Assembly: GCA_964532405.1 (NCBI GenBank)
Contig: CAZHIC010000020.1
Location: 1-41,617, forward strand
Direction: 5' to 3'
Origin: PALSA-1006 sp964532405
GTDB lineage: Bacteria > Pseudomonadota > Gammaproteobacteria > Burkholderiales > Gallionellaceae
Length of the DNA stretch: 41,617 nt
In this document: positions 1 to 9,150 of the stretch, piece after piece
How positions within the stretch are numbered: position 1 is the first letter of the stretch
Layout: each line of letters begins with the position of its first letter
Position numbers and translations under genes: made by a program
The notes under the pieces: generated by a model
The model's input: only the letters and a program-made list of their open reading frames with translations
Databases searched by the model: none
Told to the model about the DNA's origin: nothing

Positions 1-72
1 TTCCCGCGCATGAACTTCAACAGCTTGGCGGAGGGGAAAACGGGGGCTACGGTGGGACGCTACGCACAGTAG
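1..72 (+). CDS. possible C-terminal end of a protein cut by the window edge
   Basis: An open frame runs in from the left edge and stops with TAG at 70-72, giving about 23 residues that end GATVGRYAQ. It overlaps the minus-strand frame at 47-292 by 26 bases, so the two may be convergent gene ends or one may be spurious. No family can be recognised from so short a tail. The call is weak. Confidence 0.2.
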   Translation, partial: FPRMNFNSLAEGKTGATVGRYAQ

Positions 73-292
73 AAAGTCCCTGTTTTTTCAACTCGATCTC
101 ATAGACTTGATTAGTCCCACTTACGGATGTCGGCGAAGCGGTAACGGTGATATTGACCGTTGATCCGATATTCACACTGATGGGGTTGGGAGAATAGCTC
201 ACCGAGTAAGTAGCAGAGCAATCTCCCGCCACTGCCGTGCTATTAAACGACCAAGCAAGTATCGCAACGATGATCAGATTTAATTTCTTGCA
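47..292 (-). CDS. small secreted protein fragment with signal peptide, start lost
   Basis: This frame carries a convincing export signal: two lysines (CKKLNL), a hydrophobic stretch (IIVAILAW) and a likely signal-peptidase site near AVAG. About 60 residues rich in S, T, V and N follow, in a beta-strand pattern resembling an Ig-like or pilus/adhesin domain. No ATG lies in frame at the proper place. The frame runs upstream into the duplicated algR fragment at 295-450, so the original start was probably lost at that junction. The stop at 47-49 comes early for such a domain, so the 3' end may be truncated too. It is probably a gene remnant; function unknown. Confidence 0.4.
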   Translation of the reverse strand, partial: CKKLNLIIVAILAWSFNSTAVAGDCSATYSVSYSPNPISVNIGSTVNITVTASPTSVSGTNQVYEIELKKQGLSTVRSVPP

Positions 293-294
293 CG

Positions 295-450
295 ATGCAC
301 TGCTGTCTGCGGCTGATGGGCAGCAGTTCTTCCAATCCTTTTAGCTTGACCGCCCAGTGCGCTTCGCTGTCGCCTGTTTCGGCGACTTTCTCGAAACCTT
401 CGATTTCTTCTTTTGCCACGAGACAGTTGCGGTGGATACGCACGAAACGC
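295..450 (-). pseudogene. duplicated 3' fragment of algR (LytTR domain end)
   Basis: The stretch is nearly identical to 1225-1380, the part of algR encoding the end of the LytTR DNA-binding domain (from RIHRNCLVAKEEI to LPISRRQQ), at a constant offset of 930 bases. Similarity fades at about 450-465 and stops at about 293, where the secreted-protein frame begins. The receiver domain and the first half of LytTR are missing, so it cannot be a working regulator. It is a partial segmental duplication now separated from its parent by the toxin-antitoxin pair, which suggests the pair entered with, or between, the two copies. Confidence 0.85.
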
Positions 451-490
451 GAGGAAAATCCTTTCTATAGCCGTGACGACAACTCGCTAA

Positions 491-901
491 TTATCCCCAC
501 GGGTTAACAATTTCTAATCCCGGGTAATCAAAGTCTTTCTGGTTGCGCGTAACCATTCTTAATTCGTGATGCAGTGCTGTGGCAGCCAACAGGCTATCAA
601 TGCTGGGCACTGGCCGTCCTATCTGAGCAATCAATCTACCCCAGCGGTCTGCCACGGCGGTGTCTATGGGCAGGACACGGTCTCCGAACCAGTCAATCAG
701 TTCATGTTCTAGCCACACGCGAAGCTTTTCGCGGCGTGCGCTCTCCGGCATCTGTTCAGTTCCTTTGCGTATTTTCCCCAAGGTAAGCACGCTGATGTGA
801 AGGGCTTCAGAGGGGATGTTGTCGAACCATGTCAGAACTGCTTTGGCTGGTTTGGGGCGCACCAGTTCAGAGATGATGTTGGTATCGAGCAGGTAGCTCA
901 T
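491..901 (-). CDS. vapC: VapC-type PIN-domain toxin, catalytic Glu changed to Lys
   Basis: This 136-residue PIN-domain protein is a VapC/FitB-like ribonuclease toxin that would act on RNA in the cytoplasm. The first acidic motif is LLDTNIISE (D6, E12), the third is IDSLLAATA (D102), and D123/D125 follow TRNQK. The second motif reads LTLGKIRKG; this VapC subgroup normally has LTLGEIRKG, so the expected acidic metal ligand is Lys43 (codon AAA, one G-to-A change from GAA). The start overlaps the antitoxin stop by 4 bases (ATGA), typical of translational coupling. The length is normal. The family call is sure; activity is doubtful because of the substitution. Confidence 0.9.
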   Translation of the reverse strand: MSYLLDTNIISELVRPKPAKAVLTWFDNIPSEALHISVLTLGKIRKGTEQMPESARREKLRVWLEHELIDWFGDRVLPIDTAVADRWGRLIAQIGRPVPSIDSLLAATALHHELRMVTRNQKDFDYPGLEIVNPWG

Positions 902-1146
902 AGTTTGATTTCGCGGGTGAGGGTTTGCTGCCGCTCGATCTTGAGCTCGCTGCCCAGCAACGGCGAGGTGCGTAGTAGCTCAACCAGACTGGGTTTGGGG
1001 TGAATGAGCTTCAGATAATCGAGTCGAGAAAGTAGCACTGCAACCGGCTCGCCATGCACGGTGATGTTTTGCGGCCCTTCGTTTTGTGCCCGTTTGACTA
1101 CTTCGCTGAACTTGCCTTTTGCCTCTTGTAGTTGCCATGTTTGCAT
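898..1146 (-). CDS. Phd/YefM-family antitoxin
   Basis: This 82-residue antitoxin begins MQTWQLQEAKGKFSEVVKRA, the classic Phd/YefM N-terminal DNA-binding fold, continues through ITVHGEPVAVLLSRLDY, and has a charged C-terminal tail (ELKIERQQT) that should wrap around the toxin. A longer frame begins at a TTG (1158), but the GGAGG at 1151-1155 is correctly placed for the ATG at 1144-1146, so that start is chosen. It neutralises the VapC encoded just downstream and probably represses the operon through the palindrome at 1161-1179. Confidence 0.88.
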   Translation of the reverse strand: MQTWQLQEAKGKFSEVVKRAQNEGPQNITVHGEPVAVLLSRLDYLKLIHPKPSLVELLRTSPLLGSELKIERQQTLTREIKL

Positions 1147-1160
1147 GATGCCCTCCAAAG

Positions 1161-1179
1161 TCTAGTCGGTCTGACTAGA
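1161..1179. promoter_or_regulatory. palindromic operator of the toxin-antitoxin operon
   Basis: A perfect inverted repeat, TCTAGTC-N5-GACTAGA, sits directly upstream of the antitoxin Shine-Dalgarno site. Phd-type antitoxins bind such palindromes to autoregulate. The site's role is inferred from its position and symmetry. Confidence 0.65.
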
Positions 1180-1205
1180 TTGTAGCAGGCGCAATGAAAT
1201 GCACG

Positions 1206-1970
1206 CTAGCTAAATTCCTTTACGATGTACTGCTGTCGGCGGCTGATGGGCAGGAGTTCTTCCAATCCCTTTAGCTTGACTGCCCAGTGCGCTTCGCTGT
1301 CGTCAGTTTCGGCGACCTTCTCGAAGCCTTCGATCTCTTCTTTTGCCACGAGACAGTTGCGGTGGATGCGCACGAAACGCAGAGCGAATTCTTTTTCCAA
1401 GGCGATGAGCGACTCTTCGATGAGGTGTTCGTGTTCGGCGGTGCGCACGGTGATGTATTTTAATTCGGCGCGCAGGAAGAGCACTTGTTCGATCGGCACC
1501 AGCACGATCTTGCCGCGTTCGTGGATGGAGAGGTTCTTGCGCGGTTCCGGCGTGAGCTCTTGCAACACTTCGCTGCGGATCGGAACGGCGCGGCGGGCAC
1601 GGGTGAGCGCTTCGAACAATCGTCGCAGGCGAATCGGCTTGAGCAAGTAGTCGATGGCGCGCTGCTCGAAGGCGTTGATGGCATAACTGTCGTAGGCGGT
1701 GGTGAAGACGATGACAGGCGGCTTGTGCAGTTTGTTTAAGTGCTGCGCCAGTTCGATGCCATCCATCTGCGGCATGCGAATATCCATCAACACGACATCG
1801 GCATGGACTTCGGAAAGTTTATCCAGCGCTTCGACGCCGTTGCCGGCTTCTCCTACCAAGGTCAAGGGTAGCTGTTCGGCGCAATCGGTGAGCAGGTCTT
1901 TGAGCCGGTTGCGCGCGGGGGGTTCGTCATCGACGATGAATACGGCCAAGGGTAATTCAACTTCGGTCAT
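1206..1970 (-). CDS. algR: LytTR-family response regulator, AlgR-like
   Basis: The 254-residue protein has an N-terminal receiver domain (FIVDDEPPAR; phospho-acceptor D63 in VVLMDIRMPQMDG; conserved K in DYLLKPIRL) and a C-terminal LytTR DNA-binding domain from about residue 148. It is the partner of the kinase directly upstream; the genes overlap by 4 bases. In Pseudomonas the AlgZ/AlgR pair, also beside argH, controls type IV pilus assembly and exopolysaccharide genes, so a surface-behaviour role is inferred here. The last third of the gene is duplicated at 295-450. The gene ends about 60 bases from the toxin-antitoxin operator. Confidence 0.9.
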   Translation of the reverse strand: MTEVELPLAVFIVDDEPPARNRLKDLLTDCAEQLPLTLVGEAGNGVEALDKLSEVHADVVLMDIRMPQMDGIELAQHLNKLHKPPVIVFTTAYDSYAINAFEQRAIDYLLKPIRLRRLFEALTRARRAVPIRSEVLQELTPEPRKNLSIHERGKIVLVPIEQVLFLRAELKYITVRTAEHEHLIEESLIALEKEFALRFVRIHRNCLVAKEEIEGFEKVAETDDSEAHWAVKLKGLEELLPISRRQQYIVKEFS

Positions 1971-3004
1971 TGCGATTCCTCTCTGACGTAGGGGATCAAA
2001 ATGTGTACACGATAATAATCTTTTCCCGCATCGACGCTGTAATTCGCTTCGAGGTCGAATTGCAGATCAAGTCGCTCGCGGATATTGGCCAGCGCCATCT
2101 TGTTTCCTGTGTGGCTTCTGCCTTGCGGTTGGCAGGGATTGTACACATCCAGATGCATTTCCTTGCCGCTGCGGTAGAGTTTGATGGTGATCTCGCCGCC
2201 GTCGTGCATGGGCTCGATGCCGTGATACACGGCGTTTTCCAGCAGCGGTTGCAACATTAACGGGGGAACGAGCGCATCCTGCGGCATGTCCTGTATTTGC
2301 CAATTCACTTTGAGGCGATCACCCAGACGCAGTTGTTCCAAGGCCAGATATTGGCGTGAAAGCTCGACTTCGCGATTCAGCGTGACCAGCTCGCGGTTAT
2401 CGGCCATGGCCATGCGAAACAGGTCGGACATGTCTTCCAGCGCACTCTCGGCGCGCTTGGGGTCGCTGCGCACGATGCCGAGTACGGCATTGATGCTGTT
2501 GAACAGAAAATGCGGACGTATGCGCGCTTGTAACGCCTGCAAACGGGCTTCGGGTAAGGCGGGCGAAAGTGCTTGGGCGCGCAAACGAAAATAAGTGAGT
2601 GAGAGTGCGGCAACAATCATGCTCAAGGCGGCGTGGCGCCACAAATTAAATGCATTATTCCCGGCAGGAGATACGAATAATTCGCCACCGAATTGGGCTA
2701 TGCCCACTGCAATCAACGCCACGGTCAGCAAGATGCTAGCAGCCCCTTGCCAATAATTCATGCGTGCGAGGGTGTTGTTGAGCGCGTGCAAGAGCAGCAA
2801 GCTGGACAACAACACGGGCTGCAGGAAGGCCGAGCCATGCATCATGCGTTGCCCGATGTCTTGCATGGAGGAGGCTTGGGTCAGGACGCTTAACAGCGCC
2901 AACCCGTTTACCAGCAACACGATGCGCAGCACGACACCCAGATTGCGGAAGTCGGGCAACGCATCGGGCATATTGTTTTGATTTATACTTCGCGACCTTG
3001 GCAT
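1967..3004 (-). CDS. algZ: LytS/AlgZ-type sensor histidine kinase
   Basis: This is a 345-residue inner-membrane kinase of the His_kinase (PF06580) type. Four hydrophobic segments lie at about residues 23-43, 62-80, 89-105 and 124-140. The phospho-acceptor motif RIRPHFLFNSIN (H165) and a GHKL ATPase with LLENAVYHGIEP follow. It should phosphorylate AlgR, with which it overlaps by 4 bases. The ATG at 3004 is supported by AAGGAG at 3010-3015. Its start lies only 39 bases from that of argH on the other strand, so the two divergent promoters must overlap each other's 5' regions. Confidence 0.92.
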   Translation of the reverse strand: MPRSRSINQNNMPDALPDFRNLGVVLRIVLLVNGLALLSVLTQASSMQDIGQRMMHGSAFLQPVLLSSLLLLHALNNTLARMNYWQGAASILLTVALIAVGIAQFGGELFVSPAGNNAFNLWRHAALSMIVAALSLTYFRLRAQALSPALPEARLQALQARIRPHFLFNSINAVLGIVRSDPKRAESALEDMSDLFRMAMADNRELVTLNREVELSRQYLALEQLRLGDRLKVNWQIQDMPQDALVPPLMLQPLLENAVYHGIEPMHDGGEITIKLYRSGKEMHLDVYNPCQPQGRSHTGNKMALANIRERLDLQFDLEANYSVDAGKDYYRVHILIPYVREESQ

Positions 3005-3043
3005 GGGGGCTCCTTATATGCCGAACATTCTGGACAAGAGACG

Positions 3044-4429
<1,386 letters not shown>

Positions 4430-4438
4430 AATTCAGGC

Positions 4439-4466
4439 AAAAAAGTGGGCGACCTTGCGATCGCCC
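4439..4466 (-). terminator. probable Rho-independent terminator facing left
   Basis: A 6-bp stem GGGCGA/TCGCCC (4447-4452 with 4461-4466) is followed on the minus strand by ACTTTTTT. It could end transcripts from grxD, 150 bases upstream on that strand. On the plus strand no T-run follows, so it would stop argH less well. Confidence 0.5.
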
Positions 4467-4617
4467 AAAATAGGAGGAGAGTAAGAAAGAACGAGCCTTA
4501 GGGACTCGGAGCTCAAACACTCGAAGCGGATTGTACGTAGGCGACCAGTGAAAGCATATATGCCAAACGGCCTATATACTTCGTTAACTATCTAGTCCTC
4601 CCCCGTCGAATTAGTCC

Positions 4618-4926
4618 TTATTTCTCCAAAAGGGTTTGCAACTCCCCGCTCTGGAACATCTCTGTCATGATGTCCGAGCCGCCGATGAATTCTCCTTTGA
4701 TAAAGAGCAGCGGAATGGTTGGCCAGTTGGCGAATTCTTTGATGCCTTCGAGGATTTCTGGATTTTGCAACAGATTAACCGCCAGAAAATTGCTAACTCC
4801 TGCCGCCTGTAGAATGCGCACCGCGTTGCTGGAGAAGCCGCATTGCGGGAATTGTGGCGTACCTTTCATATAGAGTACGACGGAGTTGGTGGTGACTTGC
4901 TGGCGAATCAGTTCTTGAGTTTCCAT
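4618..4926 (-). CDS. grxD: monothiol glutaredoxin Grx4 (CGFS type)
   Basis: The 102-residue protein matches single-domain monothiol glutaredoxins, which carry a glutathione-bridged [2Fe-2S] cluster and serve in iron-sulfur trafficking and iron sensing. The active-site motif is PQCGFSS with C29, followed by the glutathione-binding WPTIP and GGSDI motifs. The start is supported by GAGG five bases before the ATG. It is monocistronic, convergent with argH and divergent from the pil cluster. The gene is full length and unremarkable. Confidence 0.96.
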   Translation of the reverse strand: METQELIRQQVTTNSVVLYMKGTPQFPQCGFSSNAVRILQAAGVSNFLAVNLLQNPEILEGIKEFANWPTIPLLFIKGEFIGGSDIMTEMFQSGELQTLLEK

Positions 4927-5058
4927 GGATGCCTCTTTCTTGAGTAATTATGTCGGGAATGATAACGGTGTGATGCGTCTTGGGTCAAGTTTTGGATTAT
5001 GCAACCGAGCTATTGCCCGTGACGGGGAGGACAAACCTCCTTACAATGCGCGGACAGT

Positions 5059-5160
5059 CCCTTCCTCCTCCCAGGGGGAAGGTTAGGATGTGGGGGTGGG
5101 CTCGTTGGAATAGCCACGTTTCTACCCCCGTCCTAGCCCTCCCCCTGCAAAGGGGAGGGG
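5059..5160. repeat. family D repeat, copy 1
   Basis: In the gap between grxD and the pil cluster lies a C- and G-rich imperfect palindrome with CCTCCCAGGGGG at the left and CCCTCCCCCTGCAAAGGGG at the right. The core at 5084-5129 is almost the same as 41529-41572 (shared GAATAGC, ACGTTTCTACCCCC). Related arms also occur at 17839-17926. The rest of the gap (4927-5202) shows no gene. Confidence 0.75.
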
Positions 5161-5202
5161 ATATTAGGCTAATGAATATTTTGAATTTACGGGGTGTGTA
5201 GT

Positions 5203-5427
5203 ATGAGTCGTTTGATTTTTTTGGTTGCCGTTGTTGCCGTCGTTTATTGGCTGCTTAAGTCGTACCTCAGGCAGCCGCAAAAGCCGGCTGCACCTGAATC
5301 TTCCGAGGATATGGTGCGCTGTGTTCAATGCGGGATTCACCAGCCCAGGAGCGAGAGTATTTTGGCGGACGGAGAATATTTCTGTTGTGAGGCGCATCGG
5401 CGCGATCACGCGGGCCGCACTGAATAA
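5203..5427 (+). CDS. small membrane-anchored zinc-ribbon-like protein (PP0621 type)
   Basis: The 74-residue protein has one N-terminal transmembrane segment (LIFLVAVVAVVYWLL), a short linker, and a cysteine-rich C-terminus: VRCVQCGIHQPRSES, then YFCCEAHRRDHA. These could form a treble-clef or MYND-like zinc site. Proteins of this plan are commonly found just before pilS in betaproteobacteria. ATG 5203 is chosen over an upstream GTG at 5194. It ends 5 bases before pilS, so the two are almost certainly co-transcribed. Its function is unknown; a link with PilS or pilus assembly is only suggested by position. Confidence 0.8.
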   Translation: MSRLIFLVAVVAVVYWLLKSYLRQPQKPAAPESSEDMVRCVQCGIHQPRSESILADGEYFCCEAHRRDHAGRTE

Positions 5428-5432
5428 TTCCA

Positions 5433-7061
5433 ATGAGGGATAAGCAACTCCCTTCTTTCTGGCCGCTGTCCAAGTTACAAGTCGCTACACCGATGGCCGT
5501 AGAAGACTTATGGCAGTCGCTGTATTTTTTTGGCCTTTATCGTTTGATCCTTGGCGGGGTGTTGCTGTTGCTGGCAACTGCGTTTGGAGAAGTCTTATCG
5601 CTTAACGCTTTCGAGCAGGCTTGGGTTTTCCGCATTTGCCTGGCGTACACTTTCCTGACGCTGGTGTCGTTGATGGGCGTTCAAACAAGACGCCCTCTTT
5701 TTTCCTTGCAACTGGCTTTTCAGGTGGGAACGGATATCGTCGTCGTCGCCACGTTGACCTATTTTAGCGGGGGTATCCAAAGTAATCTCGGGATGCTGCT
5801 GTTGGTGTCGTTGGCCGCCGCAGGAATGATCAGCCGCGGCCGCATCACTTTGTTTTACGCGGCGCTCGCAAGTATTGCCATCTTGCTAGAGCATGCGTAT
5901 TCCGTGTTGACGCATGAGGCCGCAGTCGGTCAATTTTTGCAGGCAGGAATTCTGAGTGCGGCGTATTTTGCGGTGGCGTGGCTGTCGCATACCTTATCCC
6001 AATATGCGATTACCAGTGAAAAACTGGCTTTTGTCCGGGGTGTGGATTTATCCAATATGGCCGAGGCCAATCGGCTGATGATTCAGGATATGCCGGACGG
6101 CGTGCTGGTCGTGGATGAACGCGGTGCGGTGCGGCAATCCAATCCCAGCGCAGAGCGCTTGCTGGGCCATGTATTTTTGATGGATAGCCCATGCGTACTG
6201 GGCGATTGCTCCCCGTTGCTGGATGCCATGTTCGCCGCGTGGCGACAGAACAAAGCGTTGGGCCACGAGGTGTTGCGTTTGCCTGCGACCAATCGCTTGG
6301 TGCGCGTGCGTTTTTTGCCAGTGCAGCGCGAGGGATTTTGGGGGGCGGTGATCGTGCTTGAAGATATGCAGCGGGTGCAGGAGCAGGCACAGCAAGTAAA
6401 ACTCGCCGCTTTGGGGCGGCTTACCGCCAATATCGCGCATGAAGTGCGCAACCCGCTATCTTCCATCAGTTATGCGGCGGAGTTGCTGCAAGAGGGGCAA
6501 CAGGATCCGGCGCAACTGCGACTCTCTCAAATCATTCTGGATAACACCGCCCGGTTGAATCGCATCGTGCAGGATGTGATGCAGTTGAATCGGCGTGACC
6601 GCGTGCACGCGGAGACTCTGGATTTGGCTCGGAAATTGGCCGGATTTGCCGAAGAGTTGTGCCAGACTCAGCGCATTTCACCCGAGATAGTCAGTGTCGT
6701 TGTTTTGCCGGAATGCAGGGTGAGTTTTGATCGCGGTCATCTAGATCAAGTATTGTGGAATCTGGGCCAAAATGCGTTGCGCTACAGTCAAAAAAAGCCG
6801 GGAAGCATTCGGTTGCTTGCCAAACACGCGGATGACGGAAAAGTGCTCTTGGAGGTCATAAACGACGGGCCGGGAATTGATGCGGAAACGGCACAAAAAT
6901 TGTTCGAGCCTTTCTTTACTACGGATGCGAGAGGTACGGGTCTAGGTTTGTATATTGCACGGGAATTGTGCGAGGCCAATGGGGCGGTTTTGGAATATAG
7001 TTCGCCGAATGAAGGCGGAGCTTGTTTCCGCATTGTATTTGGAGTGAATAATGCGCCTTGA
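5433..7061 (+). CDS. pilS: sensor histidine kinase PilS
   Basis: PilS is the membrane kinase that phosphorylates PilR to control type IV pilin transcription. The 542-residue protein has about six hydrophobic segments in residues 25-190, a PAS-like sensor region (about 205-320, MIQDMPDGVLVVDERGAVRQSN), a HisKA domain with H336 in NIAHEVRNPLSS, and an ATPase with N, G1 (NDGPGID) and G2 (GTGLGLY) boxes. It lies 5 bases after the small membrane protein and overlaps pilR by 11 bases, so the operon is tight. No clear Shine-Dalgarno site precedes the ATG, which fits translational coupling. Confidence 0.93.
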   Translation: MRDKQLPSFWPLSKLQVATPMAVEDLWQSLYFFGLYRLILGGVLLLLATAFGEVLSLNAFEQAWVFRICLAYTFLTLVSLMGVQTRRPLFSLQLAFQVGTDIVVVATLTYFSGGIQSNLGMLLLVSLAAAGMISRGRITLFYAALASIAILLEHAYSVLTHEAAVGQFLQAGILSAAYFAVAWLSHTLSQYAITSEKLAFVRGVDLSNMAEANRLMIQDMPDGVLVVDERGAVRQSNPSAERLLGHVFLMDSPCVLGDCSPLLDAMFAAWRQNKALGHEVLRLPATNRLVRVRFLPVQREGFWGAVIVLEDMQRVQEQAQQVKLAALGRLTANIAHEVRNPLSSISYAAELLQEGQQDPAQLRLSQIILDNTARLNRIVQDVMQLNRRDRVHAETLDLARKLAGFAEELCQTQRISPEIVSVVVLPECRVSFDRGHLDQVLWNLGQNALRYSQKKPGSIRLLAKHADDGKVLLEVINDGPGIDAETAQKLFEPFFTTDARGTGLGLYIARELCEANGAVLEYSSPNEGGACFRIVFGVNNAP

Positions 7062-8424
7062 TACACGTTCGGCCAAATCACGTATCCCGCGAGTGTTGCT
7101 GGTCGACGATGAGCCGGACATTCTGGAATTACTGGAGCTGGCTTTGATACCTATGGGGTTGGAAGTGGCGCGGGCGGGAACTGTAAGCGAGGCTCGCCGA
7201 CAGCTGGATAGCATGCACTTTGACCTTTGCCTGACCGATATGCGCATGCCCGATGGCGAGGGATTGGCGTTGGTGCGTCATATCAGCGAACATAATCTCG
7301 ATGTGCCTGTAGCGGTGATCACGGCGCACGGTAATGCGGAAAATGCGGTTGCCGCACTCAAGGCGGGCGCATTCGATTATTTGTCCAAGCCGGTGGCGTT
7401 GGATCAGTTGCGCGCATTGGTGAAGTCCGCGCTCAAATTGCCGCAGACGCACGGCGAGGTTAAAGCTGGTGAACGCACCTTGCTGGGACGTTCTGCGGCG
7501 ATGCAGCGTGCGCGAGATTTGATAGAGCGCGTGGCACGCAGCCAGGCACCGGTGCATATCAGCGGAGAGTCGGGTAGCGGTAAAGAGTTGGCGGCGCGCT
7601 TGATCGTGGAGAAGAGCGCACGTCACGAGCAGCCTTTTGTTGCGGTGAATTGCGGTGCTATTCCGGAAAATCTGATGGAAAGCGAGTTCTTCGGTTATCG
7701 CAAGGGCGCATTTACTGGCGCGGAAAAGGATAGGGAGGGGTTTTTTCAGGCTGCGAATGGAGGCACACTGCTGCTGGATGAGGTTGCCGATTTGCCCCTG
7801 AACATGCAGGTGAAACTGTTGCGCGCGATACAGGAAAAGAAGGTGCGCAAAGTGGGTGCGACGGAAGAGGAAGCGGTAGATGTGCGCATCATCAGTGCGA
7901 CACACCGCAATCTGGCGGAGTGCGTGCAGCAAGGAAGATTTCGCCAGGATCTGTATTACCGGCTGAATGTGATTTCGTTGCAGATGCCATCGTTGCGGGA
8001 GATGCGCGATGATATCGGAGAAATCGCCACGCAAATGCTGGATAGATTACGCGGAGACGCAGCAGCAAGGTTCTCGGTCGAGGCCTTACGCGCGCTAACG
8101 CGATGCGATTTTCCCGGCAATGTGCGCGAGCTGGAAAACATCATCGAACGGGCCTTGGCTTTGCGTACCGGAGAGATAATTACGCCGGATGATTTACAGC
8201 TTGTTCCGGCAGAATCTTTTGAAAGAACAGAGGGTTATGGTCAGTCCGGCAGGTATCCGCTCACCGATTATCTGGATCGCATCGAGCGCGAAGCGATTGT
8301 GGAGGCGCTCGGGCAGACAGGCTTCAACCGCACCGCTGCCGCAAAAATACTCGGGGTGACATTCAGGGCGTTGCGTTATCGCATGGAGCGACTGTCTATC
8401 ACCGACAAAGAAAGCCCGAATTGA
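7051..8424 (+). CDS. pilR: sigma-54-dependent response regulator PilR
   Basis: This is a 457-residue NtrC-family activator. It has a receiver domain (D63 in LCLTDMRMPDGEG), an AAA+ domain with Walker A GESGSGKE (172-179), the sigma-54 contact loop GAFTGA (219-224) and Walker B GGTLLLDEV, and a C-terminal Fis-type helix-turn-helix ending FNRTAAAKILGVTFRALRYR. It turns on sigma-54 promoters such as that of pilA. The pilin gene is not in the window. GGAG precedes the ATG inside the pilS 3' end. Confidence 0.95.
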   Translation: MRLDTRSAKSRIPRVLLVDDEPDILELLELALIPMGLEVARAGTVSEARRQLDSMHFDLCLTDMRMPDGEGLALVRHISEHNLDVPVAVITAHGNAENAVAALKAGAFDYLSKPVALDQLRALVKSALKLPQTHGEVKAGERTLLGRSAAMQRARDLIERVARSQAPVHISGESGSGKELAARLIVEKSARHEQPFVAVNCGAIPENLMESEFFGYRKGAFTGAEKDREGFFQAANGGTLLLDEVADLPLNMQVKLLRAIQEKKVRKVGATEEEAVDVRIISATHRNLAECVQQGRFRQDLYYRLNVISLQMPSLREMRDDIGEIATQMLDRLRGDAAARFSVEALRALTRCDFPGNVRELENIIERALALRTGEIITPDDLQLVPAESFERTEGYGQSGRYPLTDYLDRIEREAIVEALGQTGFNRTAAAKILGVTFRALRYRMERLSITDKESPN

Positions 8425-8954
8425 AGCTGGATGCGCAGGGTTGGTTCAGCGGGGTGCGTCGGGTGGTCTCGCCCAATTCTGATGCGCGCCCGCCGCGCAT
8501 GCCTGTCAGCCTGCTCGTCATTCACAACATCAGCTTGCCTCCGGACGAATTTGGCGGTGCCGGAGTCGAGCAGTTGTTTACCAACAAATTGGATACGGAA
8601 GAACATCCCTATTATGCGCAGTTACGCGGCGTAAAAGTGTCCGCGCATTTCTTCATAAGGCGCAATGGCGAGATTGTTCAATTCGTCTCGTGCCATCGCC
8701 GCGCATGGCATGCCGGCGCATCGCTGTGGCGGGGACGGGCGCGCTGCAACGATTTTTCCATCGGTATCGAGTTGGAGGGAAGCGATTTTGCGCCCTTTGC
8801 CGATGCGCAGTACCGCAGTTTGTCTTATTTGACCAGACGCTTGCAGCGTGCCTATTCGATCGGTGGCATCGCCGGGCATTCCGATGTCGCGTCCGGACGC
8901 AAGACTGATCCCGGCCCGCATTTCGACTGGCCGCGCTACCTCGATTCCCTTTAA
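8421..8954 (+). CDS. ampD: N-acetyl-anhydromuramyl-L-alanine amidase AmpD
   Basis: AmpD is a cytoplasmic zinc amidase that removes the stem peptide from anhydro-muropeptides during cell-wall recycling, which indirectly controls AmpC induction where AmpR is present. The 177-residue protein shows LLVIHNISLPP (zinc ligand H35), IGIELEG with the conserved acidic residue, and the C-terminal GHSDVASGRKTDPG carrying the second His and the Asp. The best start is a TTG at 8421 that overlaps the pilR stop (TTGA), implying coupling. No earlier or better ATG exists in frame. Confidence 0.93.
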   Translation: MKLDAQGWFSGVRRVVSPNSDARPPRMPVSLLVIHNISLPPDEFGGAGVEQLFTNKLDTEEHPYYAQLRGVKVSAHFFIRRNGEIVQFVSCHRRAWHAGASLWRGRARCNDFSIGIELEGSDFAPFADAQYRSLSYLTRRLQRAYSIGGIAGHSDVASGRKTDPGPHFDWPRYLDSL

Positions 8955-9021
8955 AAATACTGCTCCATGTATTCCGGCTCTATGGGTCGCCTGAAAAAAA
9001 ACATCTAGGCCAAAATACTGC

Positions 9022-9049
9022 TTGCATAAATTCAACGATGCACTAGAAT
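9022..9049 (+). promoter_or_regulatory. sigma-70-like promoter of nrdAB
   Basis: A -35 element TTGCAT (9022-9027) and a -10 element TAGAAT (9044-9049) are separated by 16 bases, about 100 bases upstream of nrdA. The -10 lies within the first NrdR-like box, the position where a repressor would block polymerase. Confidence 0.55.
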
Positions 9050-9086
9050 TAGCGAAAATTCGATAGGCGACCACTACATATAGTAG
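9040..9086. promoter_or_regulatory. pair of NrdR-like boxes
   Basis: Two 16-base sites, 9040-9055 (GCACTAGAATTAGCGA) and 9071-9086 (CCACTACATATAGTAG), start exactly 31 bases apart, three helical turns. The second matches the NrdR consensus (ACAC-W-ATAT-N-T-W-GTGT) at about 12 of 16 positions and contains the palindrome ACTACATATAGTAGT. The first is weaker. NrdR is the ATP/dATP-sensing repressor of bacterial ribonucleotide reductases and normally needs two boxes at this spacing. Confidence 0.55.
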
Positions 9087-9090
9087 TTTT

Positions 9091-9106
9091 AAGCTCAAGG
9101 GAGCTT
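9091..9106 (+). promoter_or_regulatory. small hairpin in the nrdA leader
   Basis: AAGCTC-AAGG-GAGCTT is a perfect 6-bp stem with a 4-base loop in the likely 5' untranslated region of nrdA, 45 bases before the start codon. It may tune mRNA stability; the role is unknown. Confidence 0.4.
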
Positions 9107-9150
9107 GTTGGTCACAAGCCAATAATAGCTGGTAATTCAAAGGGGGTTGT

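Noticed and set aside
8955..9150. Possible small gene between ampD and nrdA
   Set aside because: The space is accounted for by the promoter, NrdR-like boxes and leader hairpin; no ORF with a start signal was seen.
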